A stretch of 47,072 nt of DNA from Chloroflexota bacterium (GTDB lineage Bacteria > Chloroflexota > UBA11872). The notes below the pieces were generated by a model that saw only the letters and a list, made by a program, of their open reading frames with translations, made no database searches and had not been told where the DNA came from. The stretch lies in assembly GCA_022824495.1 (NCBI GenBank), contig JAJDZU010000001.1, forward strand, positions 1 to 47,072. Direction: 5' to 3'. Made by a program: the position numbers and the translations under genes. This document shows, piece after piece, positions 17,651-25,868 of the stretch; within the stretch, counting starts at the first letter, position 1; each line of letters begins with the position of its first letter.

Positions 17651-19087
17651 CTACGGATACACCGTCTCGCGCACAAAGGGCTTTGGACCCTCATACTTCG
17701 CCAGGTGTTCCACACCCCACGTCTGACAAGCCTCCAGAGATTCCTCCGGAGTCTGCTTGCCCACCCAGCCAGCCATTCCGATTTGCTGGTGCCTGGTCCA
17801 CCACTCAGTCCAGGTTCCAAATGGGAAGAGACCGCGATTGTCCGGTCGGTCGGCGTAGGTCTTCAGCCATTTCATGCCCTCCGGCGGAGGCGCTAGCGAG
17901 TCCGGCGCGCCGATAGCCGCCTTATACACCGGCATATGCTCGCGCGCGATTCCCACGCGGCCCTGATACTCCTCGCCTGCCATGAACACGGCCAGGGCGA
18001 GTGACTGTTCAACCAGTCCGTCGCGCGAAGCGCTACGTGTGATCAGGTTTGGCTGCGCGGTGGCGCCATGAGCCGGCGGACCGCCTCGTCCGGTTACTAC
18101 CGCGGGCAGCAGAGTTCAGGAGAAGCGATTCTCAATGTAGCGGTTGGCATAGCCGGTCGAATTGACTCGACCCGAAGGCCAGATGCCGATCTTGCCGGCA
18201 GCAAACGGCTGTGGGTAGTCGCCCGAGATGGTCTTGATCTGAACTTCTGCTGGAGAAGCCTGGTGGATGGTTTTCTTGTCGATTAGATACTTCCAGGCTT
18301 CAAGGGCCTCCGGCTGATCGAACATTGTCTCTGTCAAGCGGTCGTCAAACGGCTTCGTGAGCCCGTTGGACTACATTTGCGGCATGTACTGGTATTGATA
18401 GTCCAGTCGAGCCCAGGTTCCGTAGGTGCCGGCCTCGGAGTCTGTCATCTTGGCATCCCACTCCGTCCAGTCATCCCAGGTCCACGAGTTGTCGCTGTCC
18501 GGAAAGTCAACCCCGGAGCTTTCCGCCAGCGTTGAGTTCCCCACGAATCCGCTGATCGCGAACTCAAACGGCATCCCATACTGCGGGCCATTCATCAGTT
18601 GCGACGGTGGATGCGAGTGATCATTGCCGTTATACGTGTGAGTGTCGGGCAGGAAGTAGTAGTCCTCTTTTCTCACATTCATCTGCTCAAGGATTTCGGT
18701 TACCTCTACAAATGAACCCTCGCCCAGAAAGCTGAGAAGTGCCCCCAGATTCGCGAGCGCCACATGCGGCGCCGTATCGTCCAGCAGTCGACCGGAAAGA
18801 CTCACCTCGGGCTCAAACTCGACGTAGATCTCCGGTCGTAGTTCGGCGAAGCGAAGCAGCCCCCACTGCATGGCCGCACCGCGCGGTCCTGCGATGTGAG
18901 TAGAAGAGAAAACGATGCTGACGCTGCGTGGCTGCGGTGGGTGCTCAGTGCCTGAAGTCGAATCTTGAACCTGGCGCTGATCGGACGCGACGCAACCCGA
19001 CACAGCCGCCCCGCTGATAGTTCCAACGCCCAACACACCGGCCAGTCGTAGCATCCGGCGCCGAGTCAGCTGCCGGTGGGGTCTCAC
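17651..19087 (-). pseudogene. broken solute-binding lipoprotein gene
   Basis: A paralogue of the intact 15192-16715 gene. The first part (19087-18371) has a Tat/lipoprotein leader TRRRMLRLAGVLGVGTISG with lipobox SGC, then GPRGAAMQWGLL and YYFLPDTHTYN. It stops at an in-frame TAG (18371-18373). The next codons continue the homologous protein (SNGLTKPFDDRL onward). A frameshift at about 18070-18116 moves the rest (AQPNLITRSASRDGL, YQGRVGIAREHMPVY, PPEGMKWLKTYADRP) to another frame ending at 17651. With only these two lesions seen, inactivation looks recent. Recoding is an alternative but nothing supports it. Confidence 0.85.
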
Positions 19088-19141
19088 GTCGCCAACCCTC
19101 GCTCAGCGAACTGCACGATCACTTGGCTACGTTGGACGCAA

Positions 19142-19400
19142 CTACGGGTAGACGGGCTCGCGCACAAATGGTCTTGGACCCTCATAGCTAGCCAGGTGTC
19201 GGACGCCCCAGTCCTGCAGGGCGCTCAGCGATTCCACTGGCGTCTGCTTTCCCTCCCAGCTGACCTTTCCGACATCCTGGTGCCAATCCACCAGTCACGC
19301 CGGAAACTAACGGAGTACAGTTCCCGGTTGTCCGGCCGGTCGGCGTAGATCTGCATCCACTTCATTCCGTCCGGTAGCGGACCATTAGATGTCGGGTGGC
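19142..19400 (-). pseudogene. C-terminal remnant of another solute-binding protein gene
   Basis: Minus-strand translation gives GPLPDGMKWMQIYADRPDNR and, after a frameshift near 19290, GKQTPVESLSALQDWGVRHL, then ASYEGPRPFVREPVYP and a stop. This closely matches the last 80 or so residues of the broken gene at 17651. Only this tail survives, so it is the scrap of a third family member, directly upstream of the broken copy. Confidence 0.8.
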
Positions 19401-19493
19401 CAGTCTAGTGCGTTGCATTGACGTACCTGTCGGATACGAATGAGCGGCGAGACAACATGGCCGCCTTCCCACTCCGCCGGATATCCTGCCGCC

Positions 19494-20240
19494 ATGGCAG
19501 CCCGACGCCGATCCCCTCGCGCGAAGAAGAGATCGTTCGCGATCCGCCGCTGGCGCGAGTCCAAGGCCGTCCGCCGGACCCGCGCCGCTGAGATCGTCCG
19601 CCGCCTGCGCGAGCTATATCCGGAAGCTGCCGCCGAACTGGACTACCGCAACCCATTCCAGTTCCTCATCGCCGTCATCCTCTCCGCCCAAACCACCGAC
19701 GTCACCGTCAACCGCGTCACCCCGGAACTCTTCCGCCGCTACCCCACTCCCCACGCCCTGGCCGCCGCTCCGCAGCTCGAAGTCGAGGAAGTCATCCGAC
19801 AAACCGGCTTCTTCCGCAGCAAGGCCCGCGCCATCCGTGAAACCGCCGCCCAGCTGATTCACGACTTCGACGGCGAAGTGCCGCGCACCATGCCGGAATT
19901 ACTCCGCCTCCGCGGCGTCGCCCGCAAGACCGCCAACGTCGTCCTCGGCGAAGCCTTCGGCATCCCCAGCGGCGTCGTCGTCGACACCCACGTCAAGCGC
20001 CTGGCCCAGCGCCTTGGCCTCAGCCGCGCCACCGACCCCGTCAAGATCGAACGCGACCTCACCGATACCCTGGATCAGGACGACTGGATCTTCGCCGGCA
20101 TCGCCGTCATCTGGCATGGACGCCGTGTCTGCGACGCGCGCAAGCCCGATTGCGATGGCTGCGTTCTCAACGATATCTGCCCCTCGTCCACCGCACCGGT
20201 CCGACCTGCTAAGTCTCCGTTCCAGGCGGTCCGCGCATAA
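19494..20240 (+). CDS. nth: endonuclease III
   Basis: 248 residues. This base-excision-repair DNA glycosylase/AP lyase has the helix-hairpin-helix LRGVARKTANVVL containing the catalytic Lys, the catalytic Asp in VVDTHVKRL, and a C-terminal iron-sulfur cluster motif C-x6-C-x2-C-x5-C (CDARKPDC-DGC-VLNDIC). The usual hairpin LPGVGRKTA reads LRGVARKTA here, a Pro-to-Arg and a Gly-to-Ala change; the catalytic residues are kept. Start is taken at MAARRR; an in-frame start at 19440 is possible and no good ribosome-binding site decides. The stop overlaps the apparent start of the next gene. Confidence 0.9.
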   Translation: MAARRRSPRAKKRSFAIRRWRESKAVRRTRAAEIVRRLRELYPEAAAELDYRNPFQFLIAVILSAQTTDVTVNRVTPELFRRYPTPHALAAAPQLEVEEVIRQTGFFRSKARAIRETAAQLIHDFDGEVPRTMPELLRLRGVARKTANVVLGEAFGIPSGVVVDTHVKRLAQRLGLSRATDPVKIERDLTDTLDQDDWIFAGIAVIWHGRRVCDARKPDCDGCVLNDICPSSTAPVRPAKSPFQAVRA

Positions 20241-21361
20241 AGATCACTGGAATCGAAGTCGTTATCAAGTTCGTGCGCTGGCGCGAGTGGCTCTTCGTCC
20301 GAGTCTCCACCGACGAGGGTCTCTTCGGATGGGGCGAGGGCTCCACCTCCGACCGTGGCCCGGCCGTTGCCGCCGTCATCCAGCAGTTCACCCCGCGGCT
20401 GCTTGGCCGCGACTCGTCCGCCATCGAGTTGATCTGGCGCGACCTCTACACCGGCTGGCGCGGCGGCCCCATCATTAACAGCGCCATTTCGGCCATCGAC
20501 GGCGCCCTCTGGGACTTACAAGGGAAGCGCTACGGCGTCCCAGTCTGGAAGCTCTTGGGAGGACCCGTCCGCCGCAAGATCCGCGTCTACGCCGGCGGCG
20601 TCTCACGCTGGATGGACTCCGTCGCCGACCACGTGGAAGGCGCCATCCGCGCCCAAAACGAGGGCTACCGCGGCGTCAAGGTCACCCCCTTCGGATCACC
20701 CGGTCAACGCACCGACGTGGCTGCCATCCGCTTCGCCGCCGAGCTCGTCGAAGGCATCCGCGAGGCCACCGGTCCCGACTTCGAAATCCACATCGAGTGC
20801 GCCGAGCGCCTCACTCCGCGCCTCGCCATCGAATCATCCCAGGCCCTGGCGCCCTCGCGCCCCGTCTGGCTGGAAGAGCCCATCCCCGCCGAAAACACCA
20901 AGGCTATGTGCGCCCTCGCGCCGCGCATGGCCACCCCCATCGCCTGCGGCGAAAAGCTCTTCAGCCGCCACGACTACCGCGAACTGATCGAAGGCCAGGG
21001 CGCAGCCTTCATCCAGCCCGACCTCACCCACGCCGGCGGCATTACCGAAGTCCGCAAAATCGCCGCCGCCGCCGAGACCTACTACATCCAAGTCGCCCCC
21101 CATAACTCCGGCGGGCCCATCTCAGCCGCCATGGCCATGCAGATCGCCGCCGTAACCCCCAACTTCCAGGTCCTCGAAACCGCCTACCCCGAAGCCGAGC
21201 TCCGCCGCCGCGTCGCCGGCGAGGCCATGGAAGTCCACGACGGCTACATGCACCTCAGCGACAAACCCGGCCTTGGCATCGACGACCTCAACCTCGACGC
21301 CCTCGACGACGAACCCGACGGCCCCGAACCCTCCTACCCGTGGCGCACCTTTATCGAGTAG
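20237..21361 (+). CDS. mandelate racemase/enolase-superfamily sugar-acid dehydratase
   Basis: About 374 residues, enolase superfamily, resembling galactonate/mannonate dehydratase-type enzymes. Visible signatures are GWGEGS, ISAIDGALWDLQGK, the barrel strand GYRGVKVTPFG with a catalytic-type Lys, metal ligands in EIHIECAERL, LEEPIPAEN and ACGEKLF, and the catalytic His in VAPHNSGGP. It should dehydrate or epimerise a sugar acid. The first canonical start (GTG 20273) would cut off the family's first beta strand. The frame runs upstream as KITGIEVVIKF, and an ATA codon precedes it at 20237-20239, exactly where an ATG would be expected and overlapping the nth stop (ATAA). I annotate from ATA; if GTG is used the protein has 362 residues. 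It is followed 73 bases later by a VOC gene. Confidence 0.8.
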   Translation: MKITGIEVVIKFVRWREWLFVRVSTDEGLFGWGEGSTSDRGPAVAAVIQQFTPRLLGRDSSAIELIWRDLYTGWRGGPIINSAISAIDGALWDLQGKRYGVPVWKLLGGPVRRKIRVYAGGVSRWMDSVADHVEGAIRAQNEGYRGVKVTPFGSPGQRTDVAAIRFAAELVEGIREATGPDFEIHIECAERLTPRLAIESSQALAPSRPVWLEEPIPAENTKAMCALAPRMATPIACGEKLFSRHDYRELIEGQGAAFIQPDLTHAGGITEVRKIAAAAETYYIQVAPHNSGGPISAAMAMQIAAVTPNFQVLETAYPEAELRRRVAGEAMEVHDGYMHLSDKPGLGIDDLNLDALDDEPDGPEPSYPWRTFIE

Positions 21362-21434
21362 CCGCGTCACATCCCGAATCGACGTCGAAGGCGTACACTC
21401 TCCCCAAATCTGCGGGCCGCCCCTGGAGGCCGTC

Positions 21435-21848
21435 ATGTTCGACGCCGTTCACCACATCGCCTACGTCGTGCCCGACCGCGAAGCCGCCCTGGCCCTGTTC
21501 CAGGAAAAGCTGGGCATGACCCCCTTCAAGATCTGGGAATCCGAGGAGGAAGGCAACGCCTACGCCGCCCTCCAAATCGGCGACACCGACAGCTACCTTG
21601 AGATCATTTGCCCCACCAACGACGAGGTCAGCAACTTCGCCGCCCACCTCCACGAACACGGCCCCAGCGTCCACCACGTCGCCTTCCGCGACGACGCGAT
21701 GGACGACACGCTGGCCACCCTCAGCGGAGAGCACGGCATCGGCGGCACCGCCCCAATCGTCAGTTCCTCCGACTGGCGCATCTCGTTCCTCGACACCGAC
21801 AAAACCCTGGGCGTGGGACTGCAACTGGTTGACGGGAGACATCTCTAA
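21435..21848 (+). CDS. VOC (glyoxalase/epimerase fold) protein
   Basis: 137 residues with two beta-alpha-beta-beta-beta repeats. Candidate metal ligands are His in VHHIAYVV, Glu in SYLEIICP and His in VHHVAFRDD. The last expected ligand position (usually Glu in a LxELV strand) reads GLQLV, so metal chemistry may differ. It is similar in layout to methylmalonyl-CoA epimerase and lactoylglutathione lyase relatives; the substrate is unknown. TGGAGG stands five bases before the ATG. The stop overlaps the next start (TAATG), so it is translated together with the aldolase gene. Confidence 0.8.
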   Translation: MFDAVHHIAYVVPDREAALALFQEKLGMTPFKIWESEEEGNAYAALQIGDTDSYLEIICPTNDEVSNFAAHLHEHGPSVHHVAFRDDAMDDTLATLSGEHGIGGTAPIVSSSDWRISFLDTDKTLGVGLQLVDGRHL

Positions 21849-22618
21849 TGGCTGCTATGACTGTGACGGCAAACGGCGTCGAGACCGACCTGGGCCCGGT
21901 AACCCAGGCCCGCCTGACCGAACGCGGCCCCGCCATCTGGCTGGCCGGCGACCCTGAAGACCTCAAGATCTGGCTGCCCCGCGGCGGATACGGAATTGTC
22001 ACCAACACCGTCGTCCTGGACGACATGACCCAGAAATACGGGCAACTCACCGAAGTCGTCCGCCGCTACCTCGACATCACCGACAAACAGGTCGTCGTCG
22101 AGATCGACGGCCACACCACCGCCGAACTGCTGGACGTGGCCCACGTCTTCACCCGGATGTCCGACCAGATCGTCATCAAGATCCCCTGCGCCACCCAGGG
22201 CCTGGAAGCCTTTTCCACCCTGGCCGCCGAGGGCGTCGAGACCTTCTGCACCACGACCTTCAGCCTCACGCAGGCGGCCGTCGTGGCCCAGGCCGGTGCC
22301 ACGCACATCCTGCCATTCTGCGAGCCGTACAAGGGCGTCGGCGTGGATCCGGTCTGGCACGTGCGCGAGTGCGCGGACATGTTCGCCGGCTGGGAACAGC
22401 GGCCCTACATCACCGCCGCCCTCGTGCGCTCGGTGGATGTGGCCAACGCCGCCCTCCAGGCCGGTGCTGACGGCATCATCGTCTTCTGGGAAGTCTTCCG
22501 CGACATGCTTCACAACCCCCTCACCGACGAATGGAACACCACCTTCCTCACCGCCTGGGAAAAAATGCACGAAGCCGGACTCCTCGAAGGAGTCCCGGTA
22601 GCCGAGGAGTCCCACTAG
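21848..22618 (+). CDS. transaldolase-family aldolase (fructose-6-phosphate aldolase-like)
   Basis: 256 residues. Family features are IWLAGDPEDLKIWL, a VTNT stretch corresponding to TTNP, VVVEIDGHT, and the Schiff-base Lys in QIVIKIPCATQGLEA (Lys111). TTTFSLTQAAVVAQAGATHI and a C-terminal SVDVANAALQAGADGI follow. It is expected to be cytoplasmic and to cleave or form a C-C bond in a keto-sugar derivative by imine catalysis. Tightly coupled to the VOC gene and two genes after the sugar-acid dehydratase, it could cleave the dehydrated product. The precise substrate is an inference. Confidence 0.8.
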   Translation: MAAMTVTANGVETDLGPVTQARLTERGPAIWLAGDPEDLKIWLPRGGYGIVTNTVVLDDMTQKYGQLTEVVRRYLDITDKQVVVEIDGHTTAELLDVAHVFTRMSDQIVIKIPCATQGLEAFSTLAAEGVETFCTTTFSLTQAAVVAQAGATHILPFCEPYKGVGVDPVWHVRECADMFAGWEQRPYITAALVRSVDVANAALQAGADGIIVFWEVFRDMLHNPLTDEWNTTFLTAWEKMHEAGLLEGVPVAEESH

Positions 22619-22625
22619 CACCACC

Positions 22626-22677
22626 GGCACTTCGCGAAGCGCCGTCCCCAGCCGTAGGGCGCTTCGCGAAGCGCCCT
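22626..22677. repeat. pair of TTCGCGAA-centred palindromes
   Basis: An 18-bp palindrome with one mismatched position (22626-22643) and a perfect 22-bp one (22656-22677, core GGGCGCTTCGCGAAGCGCCC) lie 12 bases apart, between the aldolase stop and the cupin start. Each could fold into an RNA hairpin acting as terminator or 3'-end stabiliser, or be a REP-like repeat unit. Confidence 0.85.
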
Positions 22678-22710
22678 CTTCCACCCACGAAGCCGCAGAA
22701 TCCGCTAGAC

Positions 22711-23205
22711 GTGTCCAAGACCGTGGAACCAACACGACCCGGCCCACCCGTCACCGCTCCTGACGGCATCGTCGTCTACCCCATCGACCTCACCCCCTGC
22801 GCCCACCTCGCCCTGGCCGAGGGCGACATCCAGCCCAGCCACACCTACGGCATCCACGCCCACTTGACGCTTGAGCAGGTCACCTACGTCCTCTCCGGCC
22901 GCATCCGCGCCATCACCCACGACCCGGATGCCGGCAAGACCTATGAAATCCTGGCAGCCACCGGCGAGTCCATCGTCACCCTCCCCGGCCACTCGCTCCA
23001 GTTCGCAGCGGCCGATGACTCACCCGCCCGCGTCCTCTTCATCACCAGCCCGCCGTACCCCGCCGACCACAGCGACACCGCCACCCTCGACACCCACCGC
23101 TCTCTGACCGAAGCCGAGCGCACGGGCCTCGACGAGCGGCGGAAAACGGTTCTCCACGAGTTTCGCCGGGCCAACGACCGCCCACCGCCCGAAACTGAGC
23201 GCTAA
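22711..23205 (+). CDS. cupin-domain protein
   Basis: 164 residues with one cupin barrel. Motif 1 is around SHTYGIHAHLTLEQVTYVLSG and motif 2 around ATGESIVTLPGHSLQF, with His and Glu positions that could bind a metal. It ends in an Arg/Glu-rich tail. It could be a sugar-binding, isomerase or dioxygenase-type cupin; the sequence alone does not decide. The start is GTG 22711, and the in-frame stretch upstream of it is the palindromic region. It belongs by position to the dehydratase-VOC-aldolase cluster. Confidence 0.75.
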   Translation: MSKTVEPTRPGPPVTAPDGIVVYPIDLTPCAHLALAEGDIQPSHTYGIHAHLTLEQVTYVLSGRIRAITHDPDAGKTYEILAATGESIVTLPGHSLQFAAADDSPARVLFITSPPYPADHSDTATLDTHRSLTEAERTGLDERRKTVLHEFRRANDRPPPETER

Positions 23206-23315
23206 CCGCCGCCCACAGGTTTCAGCGAACTCTCCCGGGGTGCCATCGGCTCGTCGGCGTCACCCTATGCTCAACCTCGCCGACCCGCGGCAAGCATCTT
23301 CGAAGGATCCTCGAG

Positions 23316-23723
23316 ATGATCAGACACTTGGCCGGAATCGCGGAAATCGTGGACGACCTGGAGGCCGCGGTCAGCCTCTATCGCAACGACCTCGGCCTGG
23401 AAGTCGACGACTCGGTCTCCGTCGACTACGCCTCAGTCAAGATCCCCGGCGTTATCCACTTCGGCCTCTGGAGTCGCGCGGCCGCCGCCGAAGCCACCTT
23501 CGGCGACAGGACGGCGGTCGACCGAGTCACCCCGGGCCTCACCATCGAGTTCGAAGTCGATGAGGTTTCGGCAGCCTCTCAGACCCTGGAAAGCCGTGGC
23601 ATCCAGCTACTCCACGGCCCGAAAGCTGAGCCCTGGGGCCAAACCACGGCCCGCCTCGCTTTGCTGAGCGGAGCGCTCTGTGGCCTGGCCGAGACGCCGT
23701 GGGCTCGCCGCATCGACGAATAG
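23316..23723 (+). CDS. VOC family protein
   Basis: 135 residues, glyoxalase/bleomycin-resistance fold: IRHLAGIAEIVDDLEAAVSLY at the N-terminus and the second repeat from GLTIEFEVDEV. Metal ligands of the classical type are only partly present (His4, Glu in TIEFEV). A possible AAGGA lies upstream of ATG 23316. It is the second VOC gene in the cluster and is not closely similar to the first. Function unknown. Confidence 0.75.
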   Translation: MIRHLAGIAEIVDDLEAAVSLYRNDLGLEVDDSVSVDYASVKIPGVIHFGLWSRAAAAEATFGDRTAVDRVTPGLTIEFEVDEVSAASQTLESRGIQLLHGPKAEPWGQTTARLALLSGALCGLAETPWARRIDE

Positions 23724-23816
23724 AACCCGAGAGCTACAGACCGGGACTCAACCGTCTCGGGAGCACGTTTAGAGTCTTGGGGAGCGCCTGCCCGAGCCAC
23801 CAGGGCCAACCGTCGG

Positions 23817-24836
23817 CTACTTCAAACTCACCGTCTGCGGCGCCGCCTTTGTCGGCGGCCCGTAGGTCACGTGCAGCCGCCCCGCCAGCGGCTCCGCCAC
23901 AATCGCCGAATTCGTCAGGATCCCATCCACCTCCGTCGTCTCCCGGCAGATCGACTTCGGGTGGTCCGTCTGGTCCGACAGGATGGCGAAACCGGCCGCC
24001 ACGTCGAACCCGCCCCGTCGTTCATCCAGCGCGGCGTTCACCCGTCGGTGGCGAGCCCCGGCGCTCGGACACCGAGTCTGGTAGCAATCCAGCGCCCGGT
24101 CTTCCGGCTCCGGCGAAACAATCATGTTCGCGTGCCCAATCGAATCCCGCCCACCGTCCAGCCATACCTGGCGACCCGGCAGACGTTCCAGCACCCCCAC
24201 GTTCCCGTCCGCGTCGCTAAAACCAAACGCGCCAACGTTGTCGCCCGAAATCGCGTCCGCCAGTTCCCGCATTGCCGACACGCTCTCGCACTCCAGCAGC
24301 ATCCGCTTCAGCAGCGGATTCGCGCCCGACCCTGGCGCGTCAACGTAGAGCGACATGCCCCAAACCGAAACGCCTGCCGAACCGATCCCAATCTGCGCCA
24401 GGTGCCCCGCGTAGCTGAAACTCAGAACCGCCGGCCGTCCCGTGGGCCGGACCTTCAGCACGATCGACCGCTCATTCGCGCCCGGTCCCGTGTCCTTCGT
24501 CTGCCCCGCGTACACCGTCCCGTCGCCCGTAAACTCCGGCCCCACCGCGAACGCCGTACACGCCTCCGGCGCCTGCATCCCCCACTGCAACCACAGCGCC
24601 GCCCGCTGATCGATCCCCGCTCCATCGGCAATCCCGTGGACCTCATCCAGCAAGTGCGGCGCCCATCGCTTCACAAACGCCTCCACGCCCGCCACATGCC
24701 GAAACGCCGCATCTCGATCCAGCCCACCAAGCCGAGCCTCAACCTCCGCCCGAACCATTCCGGCCACCGCCGCACCATGCACTCGCCCTACCTCATACGG
24801 CGAGCCATCGGCATCCACTACGGGAAATACAGGCAT
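23817..24836 (-). CDS. C45-family Ntn hydrolase (acyl-coenzyme A:6-APA acyltransferase-like)
   Basis: 339 residues. The family's nucleophile segment reads PEACTAFAVGPEFTGDG, with Cys93. In the fungal penicillin acyltransferase the precursor is cut just before this Cys, which then becomes the N-terminal nucleophile. Further features are TKDTGPGANERS, FSYAGHLAQIGIGSAGVSVWG and a C-terminal SICRE. It probably hydrolyses or transfers an acyl/amide group on a small molecule. It is convergent with the VOC gene and divergent from the methyltransferase gene. Confidence 0.8.
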   Translation of the reverse strand: MPVFPVVDADGSPYEVGRVHGAAVAGMVRAEVEARLGGLDRDAAFRHVAGVEAFVKRWAPHLLDEVHGIADGAGIDQRAALWLQWGMQAPEACTAFAVGPEFTGDGTVYAGQTKDTGPGANERSIVLKVRPTGRPAVLSFSYAGHLAQIGIGSAGVSVWGMSLYVDAPGSGANPLLKRMLLECESVSAMRELADAISGDNVGAFGFSDADGNVGVLERLPGRQVWLDGGRDSIGHANMIVSPEPEDRALDCYQTRCPSAGARHRRVNAALDERRGGFDVAAGFAILSDQTDHPKSICRETTEVDGILTNSAIVAEPLAGRLHVTYGPPTKAAPQTVSLK

Positions 24837-25008
24837 TTCGATGTAGATCCACTGAAGCGTCAGGACACTCCGAGCCTAGGCGCTCCACCACCAATACGCT
24901 ACGAGGCGAGAGACTTAACAGCGCCAGCAAGTCCTCAGCGCTGCCAGGGAGACCATTACGTCGCACCGCTCGTGCACAATGCCCGTCCCTTTGAGGAGAC
25001 GGAGCACT

Positions 25009-25818
25009 ATGCCCGAAGAAAGCGACTCCAGCGGCTGGCAAGCCTTCGCCTCCGAGTACATCCGCTTCATCGACGAAGGCGACCCCAGCCGAACTATGCT
25101 TCTCGACGACCTAATGCTGGAGGAGTGCGGTGACGTTTGCGGCAAGATCGTCCTTGATGTCGGCGCCGGCGAAGGCCGCTTCAGCCGCATGCTCGCCGAG
25201 CGCGGTGCCCGCACCATCGCGCTCGACCTCTTCTGGCCCATGGTCCAGGCGGCCCGCCACCGTGCCGCCGGCAAAGCCGCCGTCGTCAGGTCTCCCGCCA
25301 CCGCCTTGCCCATCGCCTCGTCAGCCGTCGACATCGTCGTCAGCTACATCGTCTGGGTCGATGTCCCTGACTTTCGCACAGCCATCGCCGAAGCCGCCCG
25401 CGTCCTTAAGCCCGGCGGTCAGCTCGTCGCCGCCAACCTCGGCTTCATCACCGCCTCCCCCGGCTGGAAACGCGCCCCCGACGGCCGCCGCCTCTACAGA
25501 CCCGTTGACCAATACGTCGACGAGCGACCGATCACCCTCAACTGGCGCGGCCACAGCGTCGTCAACTGGCACCGGCCCCTCAGCGCCTACATGCACGCCT
25601 ACCTCTCCGCCAACCTCATCCTCCGCCGCTTCCTAGAACCCGTCCCACCCGACGACACCCTCCGCCACAACCCCCGTTTCGAAGACTGGTACCGCATCCC
25701 CGAATTCACCCTCATGCGCTGGCAAACGCCCAAGCGCAACGCCCAGCCGGATCCGCGACGTGCCCACGGAGATTGCGAGCGCCGCCGGACACCTGGCAGG
25801 CGAATTAGGATGAAGTAG
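25009..25818 (+). CDS. class I SAM-dependent methyltransferase
   Basis: 269 residues. Motif I is VLDVGAGEGRFSRML, an acidic residue follows in IALDLF, and VSYIVWVDV then VLKPGGQLVAANLGF give the Methyltransf_11 pattern. The C-terminal 35 residues are Arg/Pro-rich and unlike the family, possibly a read-on after a small 3' lesion. ATG 25009 has GGAG six bases upstream. Substrate unknown. It is followed 50 bases later by the dehydrogenase gene. Confidence 0.75.
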   Translation: MPEESDSSGWQAFASEYIRFIDEGDPSRTMLLDDLMLEECGDVCGKIVLDVGAGEGRFSRMLAERGARTIALDLFWPMVQAARHRAAGKAAVVRSPATALPIASSAVDIVVSYIVWVDVPDFRTAIAEAARVLKPGGQLVAANLGFITASPGWKRAPDGRRLYRPVDQYVDERPITLNWRGHSVVNWHRPLSAYMHAYLSANLILRRFLEPVPPDDTLRHNPRFEDWYRIPEFTLMRWQTPKRNAQPDPRRAHGDCERRRTPGRRIRMK

Positions 25819-25868
25819 GAACGGACTTGCCAGATGCTCGACATGCCACTTCCCACAAAGAACGCCAC

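Noticed and set aside
24979..25008. Ten-codon N-terminal extension of the second methyltransferase
   Set aside because: The ribosome-binding site is placed for ATG 25009.
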